This document shows positions 43,107-56,079 of a stretch of DNA of 64,000 nucleotides, piece by piece (position 1 is the stretch's first letter; each line of letters starts with the position of its first letter). A program made the translations under genes and the position numbers. The notes beneath the pieces are model-generated. The model was given only the letters and a program-made list of their open reading frames with translations, was not told where the DNA came from and ran no database searches. The stretch is taken from NCBI GenBank assembly GCA_030549205.1, contig JAUKTV010000016.1, forward strand, positions 666,431 to 730,430, in the 5' to 3' direction. Source of the stretch: Apiosordaria backusii (lineage: Eukaryota; Ascomycota; Sordariomycetes; Sordariales; Lasiosphaeriaceae).

Positions 43107-45559
43107 AATATACTTTCTATAGCTATTTCTTACTTTATAACTATAAAGGACTATTTAAAAGCTCCTCCTTAACTTTTAAAGATTCTCTCCTTTTATAAGC
43201 ATTTTATAGTTTACTTTCTTTTTAAAGTTAAAACTAATAAAAAACAATAAGCTTATTTACCTATTCTTTATATAATAAAAGACTTTTAAACTTTAATTTT
43301 TTAATATAAGCTTTATATATATTCTATCTTTAAAGTATATAAATTAGCCTTTTCGATACCTTTAAACAATTCCTATACCTTTTAAAAATAAAGTAAAAAG
43401 TCTAAGCCTAAAGGCTTTTAAAGAAATTAATTACTAGCTTTTCCTTTATAAAATAAAGAAGAATTCCTTTTCTTTAATATATAATATCTATTTTAATTAA
43501 GATCCTTTTTAAAAAAGCTTTTAAAATCCACTACTTTATTTAAAAATCCGCTGGTTTCTAACCTCTTTTATATTTAAAACTTTCCTTAACTTTATTAATA
43601 ACTTATAATACTTTTTTAAAAAGATAAGCCTTTTCTATTTATAAAGGCTATAAAGACCTTTTAAGTCCCTTCTTTTTTACCGATTAAAAGGTTAATAAAA
43701 ATAGATTAAGCTAATTTTAAAAAAAAGCTTTAATATTTAAAAGAAAAGTTAGTAAAAGTAAAATATAAAAAGGTACCGGTAAATAGAAATAGAAATATAA
43801 AAGGTATAGAAAATAACTTATTTACCTTATTTATAATAATAGCTTTAAAAGACCTTAAATTAAGCCTTACTATTTTTTTTATAAAATATTAGGATACCTT
43901 TTTATAGGATATTTATTAGTCTATTAACTAGCTTAAATTCTGTTAAGATCTTTAAGTTTCCTTCCTTTATAGATATAAAGGGTTCTTTTTTTTTTTTAAA
44001 AAAGCCTAATTTACTACTGCTTTTTATTAATAATAATAATACTAAATAACTTTTTAAAAATAGCTATCTTTAATATTATAAAACGCTTAATATTACTGTA
44101 CTTTAAAAGCTTATTTTAACTGACTAACCTCTATTAAAGGCTATTATAAATAATAAATAATAAGGATCTACCCTATATATACAATTAAGCTATTAATTTA
44201 ATACTATTTATAATATCTTTATTTAGTAATTATAAAGCTTTACTATTTAACTATTTAATATTAGCTTTTATAATAAATCTTTTTAAAATATTAATTAGTA
44301 ATAGCTTAGTTAAACTATTAGTAGAGGTTATTATCCTTTTTATATTACTATTAGTTTAATTAATAAGTTAAAAGGATTTAGCTAAATAAGCTTACTTATT
44401 TTTAAAAGACAATTTAAGTAACGATCTATTTTTAAAAAAAGACAACTATTTAAAGCTTACCTTATCGACTTATTTTTATAAGGTTTAAAAGAGTAATAAG
44501 GATTAGGGTTTCTAAACTATCTTTAATATTTAAAACCTTATAAAATTAATAGAATAATAGTAAAAGATAGTATATACCTTTAAAGCCTATTTAACTTTTA
44601 AAACGTCTGATTTTCTATTAAAGCACTTACTATTAAAAGGATAGAATAATAAAAAACAGAAGTATTAAGATTTAATATAGAATTTATTATTAAAGTAGAC
44701 TAAAATATTATAGTTTATTACTACTTTAATTATAATAATAGACTGGAACTGCCTTAATTTTTTAAAAAGGTCTATAGTATGGGATATTATAGAGAGAATT
44801 ATAAAGGATATAAAAGTAAACTACCTTACTATAAACAATAAAGCGACGGTATTAGAAGATATTACTGTCTTTATATAAACTATAGTTTAGTATCTTTAAT
44901 TAAAAGTAAGGCTTAAAACTTATAAAAGATTATCCTTTTATTTATTAAAATATTAAAAGCTACTTAGCCTTTTATAAAATACCGATAAGTCTTATTAGCT
45001 TTAATTAGAATAAAGCTAAATACTTCTATTAAAGCTTACGGTAATTCTCTATAGTAATAATCTATCTTTATTAAAATAGAAGGCTAATATAAAAACCTTA
45101 TATCCTATAAAAGTATTACTTTAGCGTTTTTAATCTATACTAAGTATACTTTTAATAGACTTAGTATAGGATATACTAAGTATCTTTATTTAATTAACAG
45201 TTATTAAAATAATAACTTCTTATATTTAGCTAACTAAAATAAGCTTAAAGGAACTATATAATCTAAATTTACATAGAACTTCTATAATCTTTCTTTAAGT
45301 TTAATATTTAAAAATAAAGCCCTTTAGTTAAAAGTTCTATTAATTCTACTATTTTTAAAGGAAGAACTTATTTTACTTAAATATATAATTAATAACCTAT
45401 TATTTCTTAAACTCTATTAACAGTTCCCTTTTAATAAAGGAAAGCCTTAATATAAGAAATTTAATACTATAAACTATCTCCTTTTTAAACCTTAACTTAA
45501 AAACTAACCTTTAGTAAATAAACCTATTATTATTAATAATAAGCATTCGATTATTTACT
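43107..45559. repeat. AT-rich DNA between the two Copia copies
   Basis: 2.45 kb of heavily AT-rich sequence, probably decayed transposon. Protein-like stretches with stops occur but I could not assign a family. It forms the spacer between inverted 7.6-kb elements. Confidence 0.5.
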
Positions 45560-45564
45560 ATAAT
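45560..45564. repeat. Target-site duplication ATAAT (left, Copia copy B)
   Basis: Recurs at 53,602-53,606. Confidence 0.85.
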
Positions 45565-46398
45565 TATTAGAATAGGTATGGCCAATTACAGGCCCAAGGG
45601 CCCTGTAATTAGTGCTTACATACTAGCTTACAGTGCAGCGGAAGTCTTACGTATGATACCTATAACTTAGTGCTAGGGTACTAGAATATAGTACCATGTA
45701 AGTACTGTAGAACAGAAATATAGTAAGTAAACAATTGTATTATAGTGCTAGCCTTCTATAAATCCACTGTAATAGTCTCTATAGTAGGGTTCGTACTCGA
45801 CCTTTACTATATACTTACCGACTAACGTACGGTACCTTGCATACCTTAGCAGGTAGATAGGCTAAAGTATAGCTTAGTTAACTCCGAAGTTTACTAAGCC
45901 CTATAAACTACTTACTAAGACCTCTATAGCTTCCGACCTACAGGGCCTACAGGCCTATAATTTAGTATAATAGTAATATATTTACTTAACTATAGGCTTA
46001 CCAATTCTTAGCCAATTTAGCCAGCCTAGTAGTTAACTACAGGTCTTATAGGCAGTTAAGTTAGTGTAGTTTACAGCTTTTTAAAAATCGACTTATAGCT
46101 ATATAAAAAGGCTACGAAACCAAGCACCTTTAATTTAAAATGCAGGTTAATATAGGGTTAAGGTCAGGTTATTTATATTGCTTACAGTAGTAGGCCTTAA
46201 TAACTTGAATATAAAGTTTTAAGCAGTTTGGCCTACTAGTTAGCGGGATGTAGGCCTTTAAATAGCTTTATAGTAAAGTAAGGTACTAGGTAAATACTAA
46301 GTAGCTAATAAGTAGGCTTTTTAACTTAAGCTTTTACTATATAGTATAATAGTAGCTACTTACTGTAAATTTAGGCCTTATAGGGACTTAGTTTAATA
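45565..46398 (-). repeat. 3' LTR, Copia copy B
   Basis: 834 bp; the U3 end (toward 46,398) is strongly AT-shifted relative to the copy at 52,768-53,601. A purine tract (element strand) abuts it at 46,399-46,408. Confidence 0.9.
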
Positions 46399-47589
46399 CC
46401 TCTCCTTTACTTATAGTAAATGGTAGGCCTAGATTTAAATCTAAGGCCTATTATAATAAGCTAAAACTAATAAACTAACTTACTAATTAAAAAACTAAAA
46501 TATAAAGTATATAAGGCGTTAAGGCCTATATATTTAAGTATTAAGTAATTACTTTTATAAGCTAAATTATAAAGAAAAATTAAATATAGAAAGGGTAGTT
46601 TTCTAATCTATTCCTTTATTAACTTTTCCTCTATAGGCCTATTCCTTAAGCTTAAAAGACCTATAAAGGTTTTAAATTTTTAATTGGCCAGTAGTTTAGT
46701 TAGCCTATTAACTAATATTTATTTAGTATTTAAGTAATTAATAGTAACCTATAATGCCCTAACTTACTTTCTAACCTAGTAGTATTTTAATAATATATAC
46801 TTAGTACAATTGTAAAAGGCTAGGTTATAGGTAATAGTTATAGAGCTAGTATTGTTATTATATAGAAGGGTAAAGCTTACTAAAGTATATTCTAGCTCTT
46901 TATAAACCTCCTTAATCTATAGAACTTTATAAATAGTTTTAGTAAGTATATCGGTTTTAGCCTTTAAAGTAAAGAAGCTTATAATACTAGCCTTTTTTAA
47001 TTTCTAGTTTATAAGGCCTCCGGCTACTTTAAATATAAAGCTATAGGTAGATTTTAAGTCCTTTAAGTCCCCTATAAAGTCTGAATCTATAAAGCCTATA
47101 GATATTATAGTACCTTTTTTTTCAATAGGTCTAATAGTATAGTTGTAGGTAATTACTAAATTCTCTATACTATTTAAATACTTTAGAAGGTTTTTAGCAG
47201 TATTTAAACTTACTATAGTAGGCTACTATATACTTTTTAAAAGCTACTATATTGTAAAAGTAATATTAAGCTTTATTTAGGTTATTAGATATATTATAAT
47301 ACTTACTATATACTGGAATAGTATATAATCTGACTTATTTATAGGGCTTTCTTTTAATTTAAGGTCCTTATATTAGACTACTATTTTAAACTATAAGGGA
47401 ATTAGTATTTTACGGCTATTTTTAAAGCTAAAGGTCTTAATCGCTTCCTATATATATTAAACTTAACTAAACTATAGAAAGAAGCAATGCCTATCCTTTA
47501 TTATTTAGACCTTTAAAAAAAAGAAAGCCGGCCCTTTATCTTTTATCGGATAGACCTTATTTAAGCTCTTTTTAAACTATTAAATATAG

Positions 47590-48130
47590 CCCTTATTAGA
47601 GCTTATAATTAAATAATTATTAATATAGGTTATTATAAAAATCTTAGTTTTAAGATTATAAAAAATAGTAAAGTTAAAAATTAATACTATAAAACCCTCT
47701 TCTTTTAGTAGCTTAGTAAGTTTAGCTTACTAAAGTCTAGGGCTTTACTTTAAGTTATATAAAGCTTTAAAAAGGCAAATTATTTAGTTGATTTTAAGCT
47801 TAAAGCTTTACCTATATAGTTTGGGTTTAATAGTTAAGTTTGTTAATTAATAGAACTTATAGAAGCTTTCAAATATTACTATATAATTCTCCTCTTTTAA
47901 ATAGCTATTAAAAAATGCCCTTATAAAATCGATCTGCTTTATTTCCTAATCTAGTAAAGCTACTATAGTTAATAGTATATACTAAATAAGTAATATAGTA
48001 GTAAAGGTAAAGGTCTTTATAAAATTTAAGCCTTCCTTTTATAAAAATCCTCTAATAACAAGCTTAGCTTTAAACTTTAAAAGCCTATTTTCTTTATTAG
48101 TCTTTTTATATAATACTAACCTATTAGTTA
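47590..48130 (-). pseudogene. Copia reverse transcriptase relic (copy B)
   Basis: Reverse strand of this segment reads through the same Copia RT blocks as copy A with stops at TAA/TAG. It serves as an independent, differently mutated copy for comparison. Confidence 0.7.
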
Positions 48131-51016
48131 ATAGTATACAGTCCTTAAGGAAAGTACTTTAAAAAAGGAATTTAAAGGTTCTTTAGTTAACTATTTACTT
48201 AAATTTACTATATATAGCCTCTAGTTAGTAGGATTTTTTAAAGTTCTTTAATACTTATTTTAGTATTTAAGGTAGTAAACTAATACTAAAAGGACCCTTA
48301 AAGACCTTATAGTAATAGGCCTTAGCTTTAACTAGTATTAATTTAATAAATTAGCTAGTGCTTATTTTAATATCTTTATTTATATTTAAGTATAGTTTTT
48401 CTACTTCTATTAGTAAGTAGTCTTTAATAGAGGGTTTTAAACCGACTTTAAAGCCTATAATAGGCCTATTAAAAGGCTTTAGGCTGCTATCGATTATAGC
48501 CTTTTAAATAGTAAGCTTACTAATTGGCTTATTACTAAAGAATTTTTCAGTATTGGCCTTTTAATTTAATTTCCAAACTTAATTAGTTAATTAAGTTGTA
48601 TTTAAAGTATAAGTCGCTATTTTCATTTACTAATTATAGTAGCTCTACCCCTTCTCGGCCTAAATCCCCTTTTAAAATAGCAATAATACTCTAAATTATA
48701 GTAGGTTCGTTTACTATATTTATAAAGGAAGATTTTACTACTGCCTTTTTAACCGGTATTTATATTTAATAAGTCTTACTTTTAAAGACAGCCAGTAGTT
48801 TATTAAGCTCTATATAGGCCTATAGCTTTAAAGCTTTAAATCTTTTTTTAGTAAAAATAAGGAACTCTATAGAAAAGCCTATAGCTTTAAACCAGCTCAA
48901 GTCTGGTTTATAGAAAAGAAAAGGCTTTAATTTATTATAGAATATTTAATAGGAAGTTAAGTCCCTATTATTAACTACAGTACAGTTAATTAATTTAAAT
49001 ACTATAGATACTATATAGTACTATAAATACTAAGGAAGCTATAATAATACTATTGTAGTCTATAACTGGTTTAAAAATACTTTAATAAAGTATTTAATTA
49101 GGCTATTTTACTTATAAATATAGGGCCTAGAAGTAGAAAATTCAATGCTTTTAGTAAAAAACTAGGCCTATAATTTATAGTTGATTTCTTTCTTACTATT
49201 ATAGTAAAAGTAGGTAAGGTACCGGTTATAGCAATTCTTTAGGCCTTTAAAAAAGCCTTTTATAGCGTTTAGTATAATTGGTCCTTTAACGTTTAGTAAG
49301 TAAAAGGCCTATTTAAACCGGGATTTTCGGTTTACTAAAATTAATACTATAGGAAGCTTATTATAAGGTATAGGCTTAATTTTAAAAGTATCGCCTTTAA
49401 TAGAACCTAAGACTTTAAAAAGGTTTAAAATAGTAGAAAATTAAAACCTTCTTATTGCCTTAGCTTTATTATAGGCTGAGTATTGAAAATCTACTTCTTT
49501 TATTTAATCTAGATTTAGAAGCTTAGTAGTAATTTTACTAGTCTTTTTTAACAGTATTAGGCCTATATAATCTAACTTAATATGCCATTTTAATACTATC
49601 TAAAGTAATTTACTATAGTAATTTATAGCAATGTTAGGAATATTTTTAATAGCCTTCTTAAATATATAGCCTCCTTAAACCTCTTCTTAATTAAGTAAGC
49701 TAAGGTTACTTAAGCCATTAAGGCCTTCTATAAGTTAATAGAACTCTTTAATAGGTCTATCCTGACTAAATCCTCTAAAGCTAAGGTTACTTAAGCTATT
49801 AAGGCCTTTTATAGGCTAACGGAGCTCTATTCCTCCAGGTCTGCCCCGGCTATAGCCTTCCTTACAGCCAAACTTAGACCCCCTAAACTTATAGGGCTTT
49901 ATCTTTTAGACGTCCGAATTAAAGCTAATAGTACTATCGCTATTTAGCTTTATAGGCCTATTACTAAGCCTTTAAGGGTTTAAATCGACCTTCAAATAGC
50001 TATCCTTCTAAAATAAAGGCCTATTAAAAAGCTCTACTATTAATTTTTACTTCCGACTAATAACGTTAAAACTTACGTTATAGTAAATAATAGGCCTCTC
50101 TACTCTCTATAATTTTAAAAAGAAGCCTAAAGCCTTAAAATCGAATACCGCTATCGAGGCCTTATTAAGTCTATACAGTACTTTCTTTTTAACCTAACCG
50201 CTAACCTTATAGTATAGTATACCATTAAAAAGGTTAATATTAAACTAAGGAATATACAGAGCATTTTTAAACTTAAGCTTAGTATATTTAAAAGGTTCTT
50301 TTTATAAAAGTACTATAAATATAGCAGTTCCAAAGCCCTTAAACGTTAAAGGACCCCCTCCTATATAAATTATCCTTAGTAAGTTATTATTAAGCTTATA
50401 GTTAATAAACTATTTTCAACTGTTAATAATATAGTCAGTAAACCCAGTATTGTATAGAAGGGCATCCTTTAAAAAAAGTACTGTTAGGGCCTTGCCTTCA
50501 GCGCTTTTAGTACCTTTAATAGATCCTATAGACACTATATAGGTATCCTTATTACTATTGTTATTATTAAAGTCTTTAAAGACCCTTAAAGCTAGATTAT
50601 AGGAGCTTACTATATAAGTAAACGAATCTTTAGCCTTAGGCCTTTCTTTAAGGCCTTTAAGCTTTTTAAAGCCTTTCTTCTTTTTCTTCTAAAAAGAGCC
50701 ACTTAGGCTATTAAAGCTACTATTACCATCACTTTTAAGCTTCTTACCTATAAAGACCTTCTTTTTAGCGCCTTTATAAAGGCCTTTTCTACTTTTATAG
50801 ACTATGCCTTTAAAGGCTATAGAGGCTGGAATATACTATTCTTCTAGTAGGTCCGCTATTAAGAAACTTAGGTTAATAGTACCTATATTTTAGCCTAGCA
50901 CTTTAGCAGTCTATATAGCGCTTTGTTACCTTTTAGCCTACTATAGAAAGCTCTTTTCTATAACCTATAGGTATTAATTTACCTAATCTACAGTCTAAAG
51001 ATCAATACCGGCCAGT

Positions 51017-51021
51017 ATAAG
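51017..51021. repeat. Target-site duplication ATAAG (left, solo LTR)
   Basis: Recurs at 51,447-51,451; the uninterrupted sequence is present in copy A around 37,640-37,665 (AGCTTATACTGGCTGGTAT). Confidence 0.85.
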
Positions 51022-51446
51022 TGTCACAGACCAACCATATAGCAAGGCCAGGTGGGGACTGCAGCTAGCCATGCCTGCCAATCGGAGGAAGGAGACACGG
51101 CAGCAGGGCTGCAGGGTCAAGGAAGGCTCACTGCTTGGCAAAGGTGAGCCGGATCACCACGATCACCTGGTGAGCGTGGTGAGCGCCAGAGGATCACCAC
51201 CGGTCGCTGGTGATCCGGAGTGATCCAGGTACGGAGGTACTTAGGGATTTATGGTCTATATATACGAAGGAACTAGATAGCTTGTAGATAGTTCCGCAGT
51301 ATGCAATCACAGCTTGTATTCACGGTATCTTGTGTTTACATTGAGACATCTTGTTGTGCACTGTTTAGCTGCACCGAACCATTATTATCAGAAGTTACCT
51401 TCAACTGTGTATCCCTTTCAGAGGTTCTGATCAGGGGTTCGTCACA
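51022..51446 (+). repeat. Solo Gypsy LTR inserted in Copia copy B
   Basis: 425 bp, TGTCACAGACC to GTTCGTCACA, GC-normal in AT-rich surroundings, with its own 5-bp duplication ATAAG. The right half (about 51,255-51,446) matches the reverse complement of the Gypsy LTR nearly throughout, including TATATATA and AGTATGCAA. The left ~200 bp (U3) is largely different apart from similar GATCAC/GTGATC and GTGAGC clusters. It is therefore a related subfamily, left behind by LTR-LTR recombination. Confidence 0.9.
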
Positions 51447-51451
51447 ATAAG
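51447..51451. repeat. Target-site duplication ATAAG (right, solo LTR)
   Basis: Second copy of the 5-bp flank; the Copia sequence resumes after it. Confidence 0.85.
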
Positions 51452-52753
51452 CCAGCTAACTATATTAAAGAACTTAACATTAAAGTCCGCTAAAGAGCCT
51501 ATAAATTGGTAGAAGTTTAAAAAGTAGTATTCTCTATAAAGGTTCCTTTACTATAATTTAATGCTATAAAAATACCTCTAAATAAACAGTTTATAGGCTT
51601 TAATAGGGCTTATTTACTATAAAATAGAAGCCTAAGGGCCTAAGGCTATACTATTTTAAAGTAACATTAATAGTAGGGCCTATTCAATATTACTCCAGTA
51701 GGCTACTATAATAGGGTCTTCTATAAAAGTAACTATATTAATAGTATATAGTATAATATTTAAGCTCTATTTCTATAGATCGAAATTCTTAAAGCCTATA
51801 AGCCTTTAGTTAGTAGGGAATTTATAGACCTTTTTAATTATTTTAATAGCAATAGTAATATAAAGGACCCTAGTAAAACCACTATTAGCCCTAAGTCTTA
51901 GCTAGTAGGCTGCTATAGCTTCTTAGTATATAGCTTTAGCTACTATTAAAGGTACGGTTATAGTAGCCTTAGGCCGATTTAAAGCACTTTAAGCCGCTAT
52001 TAGGAGCTTAATTTACTTTACTACTTTGGTTACAGTGCCTTGTAATTATTAAATCTAAGCCTCTTACTTCTTTAGTTAAACAGTAAAGGCCTGTATACGG
52101 TAAGAATCCACTGATTCTTTCCCCCTAGAAGACCCCTACCTGGGCCCTATATTTTGCATTTTCGAATCTATAGAGGGCTTGGTACGCTTACCGCTAAAGC
52201 GTCCTATAGGGCTTTAAAATCTTAGCCTAATACCGTTTTTAACTAGGGCTTTAATTATAGTTTACTTTATATAATAAGAGGGCTAGGTCTATAGCGTTTA
52301 AAAGCCTTAAAGAATAGGCTATTTTATATAGTAAAGTACTATAACTACTAATAGTAGTAATAGCTAAGAAGGTTGCTTTACCTTCTTACTTTTTTTACTT
52401 GCCTTTAGGATTTACAGAACTATCCACTTAACTATAGTTAAAGTAAAAGGCTATTTCTAGCTTTTGTAAGCTTGTAGCTTATAGGCCTTTAGTGCTTTAT
52501 TAAGCTTAATTTTTACGTACCTTACAGTATAATAAATTTGGTAGCAGGCGTAAATTTAAACCTTATAGGCCTCTGGAAAACCTAATAAGGTAAGGTAAGC
52601 CTAGTATTTGCTTTAAAACCCTACCTCGATAGGTAGGCTTTAAAATCAGTAATTTTATAGCCTACTTATAATGCAGTCTACAGTAGCCTAAGTTGTTATT
52701 TATAGAAGGCTCTAAGCTTAAGCTTATAAGCCTATAATTTAGTTAAGTATCTT

Positions 52754-52767
52754 CTAGGCTTATAACT
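52754..52767 (-). promoter_or_regulatory. Primer-binding site, Copia copy B
   Basis: Element strand AGTTATAAGCCTAG directly after the 5' LTR, the same initiator-tRNA-Met-type site as copy A with different transition mutations. Confidence 0.6.
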
Positions 52768-53601
52768 TATTAGAATAGGTATAGCCAATTATAGGCCTAA
52801 GGGCCTTGTAATTAGTGCTTATATATTAGCTTACAGTACAGCGGAAGTCTTACGTATAATACCTATAGCTTAGTACTAGGGTACTAAAATACAGTACCAT
52901 GTAGGTACTGTAGAATAGAAATATAGTAGGTAAACAATTGTATTGTAGTATTAGCCTTTTATAAATCTACTATAATAGTCTCTATAGTAAGGTTTGTACT
53001 CGACCTCTACCATATACCTACTAACTAATATACAGTACCTCGCATATCCCAGCAGGTAAATAGGCTAAAGTACGGCTTAGTTAACCCTAAGGTTTGCCAA
53101 GCCCTATAAACCACTTACCAAGACCTCTGTAGCTTCTGACTTATAGGGCCTATAGGCCTATAATTTAATATAGTAGTAATATACTTACTTAACTATAGGC
53201 CTACCAATTCTTAACCAATTTGGCCAGCCCAGTAGTTAGCTACAGGTCTTATAGGCAGCTAAGTTAGTATAGTTCACAGCTCTTTAAAAATCGACTTACG
53301 GCCATATAAAAGGGCTGCGAAACCAAGCACCCCTAACCTAAATTGCGGGTCAACGTAGGGTTAGGGTCAGGTCACTTATACTGCCCACAGTAGTAGGCCT
53401 TAATAGCCTAAATATAAAATTTCAGGCAGTTTAGCCCACTGGTTAGCGGGATGCAGGCCTTTAAATAGCCCTGCAGTGAAGTAAGATGCCAGGCAAATGC
53501 CGGGTAGCTAACGGGTAGGCTTTCCAACTTAAGCTTCCACCACGTAGTATAATAGCAGCTACCCACTGTAAACTTAGGCCTCACAGGGACCTAGTTTAAC
53601 A
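52768..53601 (-). repeat. 5' LTR, Copia copy B
   Basis: 834 bp, ending (plus strand) in CCTAGTTTAACA; the best preserved U3 of the four LTR copies together with that of copy A. Confidence 0.9.
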
Positions 53602-53606
53602 ATAAT
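53602..53606. repeat. Target-site duplication ATAAT (right, Copia copy B)
   Basis: Second copy of the 5-bp flank. Confidence 0.85.
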
Positions 53607-56079
53607 ATCTATATATAAGTAAAGTATATACTAACTACCGTTATTTAAGAAAGCTAAACTATACTTTTCTATACTTAATAGTCTATAGTTTTCTAAGGAT
53701 TAATATTAATTTAATTTATTAAACTTAATACTTATAAAAAAGCCTACTTTAATAGCAAAATAGAAATATTTAAGATAGTAAATATAGTATTAGAAAGGTT
53801 TAAAACTAATAAAAGACTAGTATATATTAAAATAGAAGGCCTTTAACTTTTCTTTTAAAAGGTAAAAGAGAAGGGAATAGCTGATTAGTTTAAAAAGAAA
53901 CGTTATTTAACTGAAATGTTTAAAATAATATAAAAGGAATTTATTTATAATATTTAAAAGACCGTTCCTTTTAAAGCTATTCTATTCTTTAAAGATTAAG
54001 ATTAATATAATAACCTATCCTATTAGTATATACTTAAAGATAAGGCTATAAAGAATATAAAAGTATAGTACTATCTTATAATTAACTGGTTAAAACGTTA
54101 CTAAAGCTATTAAAATTAAACCAAACATAGCTGCCTTTAATAGAAATAAATAAGAAATTACTATAATAACATTTACTTTAAAAATTAACTTTAAAATAAT
54201 TACTAAGAGTTCGATTATAAGGAGTTTAACTACTAAACCGGCTAGTAACTTAAATATCTTTTAACAGTTAAGTAACGGGAAAATAAGGACCTAAAGGTAT
54301 AGTAAAATTTAAATAAACGCTTTAAATATTAAAAGAACTTAAGAATTAATATTATTAATATTAATAAGCCTATAGTTAATTCCTTTAATAATAACTTTAA
54401 ATACAGTAATACTAATATATTTAAAGACAATAGCGATATCTTTAATAATAACCTTAACTTTAATAATAAAAGGAATTAAATCTATTATTCTTTTAAAGTA
54501 AAAGATATTTATATATATTTAATACTTAAGATATAATTAACCTACTAATAGTACCTTATAATATTATAAATACTATAAGACCTACCTTATTATATAAAGA
54601 ACTATTTAATAGCTTTTATTATTAAGGACCTTAATTAAAATATCTTTTACTTAGAAAAAAAAGGTAAGGTTTTTTTATAAAGTATAATCCCTTAAAAGCT
54701 AAGCCCTATTAGTACTTTATATATACTTCCTTCCTTTTCTAGCTTTAATATATTTAAGTCTATTTTTTATAATACCTTTATTTAAATAAAGGTATTTATT
54801 TTATTAACTTTAGATAGTAAAATAGAGTAAATTTATACCAATATAGAAGTTAGAAAATACGCTATAATTAAAAGACTATTAAAATAAATTCTAAATATTA
54901 AATAGATATTTAGTAAACTTTTTAAACTTTAAGATATTAAGTAAGGGCTATAATAAACTTTTAACTAAGTAGAGTTTTAAATTTACCTATATAGTAAAGA
55001 CTGTAAAGGATAGAAAGTAATGTTCTTTATTTTAATTATAGTAAATATAATCGAATCTTTAAAAGCCAGAATCCTATTTAACTAATCCTTTTTATAGAAT
55101 TACTAAGTAGATCTCTTTCTATTTTAAAGCTATATAGAAGTTAAAAGGTATTAAGGTCTAAGTACTATATTCTATTAGATAAGAAGGAATTAAAAAAGGA
55201 AAGGACCGGTTTAATATTAAAGCTATAAAATTAAATACTATTTAATTAAATAACAAGAAATATCTTATAATTAAGTATTTAAGTTTAAAGAAAGATTATA
55301 CTTACTTGTTTTTAAGATTAACAGAAATATATAATGCTTTTTAATATAAAAACTACTATATCTTATATTACAATACCTTTAAGAAGTTTATTAAAATCTA
55401 TATATCTTAAAAAATAAAGACTTTATATACTATTGCCTTTAAAAGTATTACTAGAATATTAAAAGGATAGTCCTATATAAAGAACTACTTTATTAAATAC
55501 TACTTTAATATAAAAAGGAATTAAGGATATTTATCCTCCTTATTTTAGTTAAAAGACTTTTTAAACTTTTTAAAGGAAGAAATAGTAAAAAAGACTTAAA
55601 ATAAAAATAAAAAAGAACTCTTTAATTTAAAACTTAAGCTTAGCTTATTATAAAAGAAGTTACTAGAAAATCCCTTTAATTTATTAAATAATAAAGATAA
55701 AGAGAAAAGGAAGAACCTAAAATTGCAATCTATTTTAAAAATTACTAAAGATAAAAAGGTTTTAAAGTATAGGCTTAAAAATAGGATATATATTTATAAA
55801 GATAGCCCCTCCTTTATAAATAGGCTTAAAAAGTTAGTTTATAACTTTCTTACTATTTAGGAGAATTAAAGACCGATCGACCTTTTCTTTAAATATTATA
55901 TAAAGATTTAGCTTATTAATAATTAATATAAATAAAAGGTAGCTTTTAAATTATATTACTTTAAATTTAAAGATTGTAATATAGTAAATAAGCTATTTAA
56001 TAGACTATACCGTTAGGGTCTTATATTTACTATTATCTTTTTAACTACCTTTAAAGCCTTAGTCTTTATAGTTTACTAA
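53607..56079. repeat. AT-rich DNA, probably 5' part of a decayed Gypsy element
   Basis: Plus-strand frames read like lysine-rich Gag-type protein broken by TAA/TAG (for example VLERFKTNKRLVYIKIEGL near 53,790). It lies directly upstream of a recognisable Gypsy pol relic. No LTR boundaries found. Confidence 0.4.

Larger units (their letters stand above)
45565..53601 (-). mobile_element. Ty1/Copia retrotransposon, RIP-mutated, with nested solo LTR (copy B)
   Basis: 8,037 bp on the minus strand with 834-bp LTRs and 5-bp duplication ATAAT. Removing the solo LTR and one 5-bp duplication leaves 7,607 bp, nearly the same as copy A. The RT relic lies at about 47,590-48,130 (reverse strand): the region around 47,930 encodes the same IDFIKAFLNS block. 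Internal frames are destroyed by stops. Its 5' LTR (right side) is the less mutated of the two. Confidence 0.9.
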
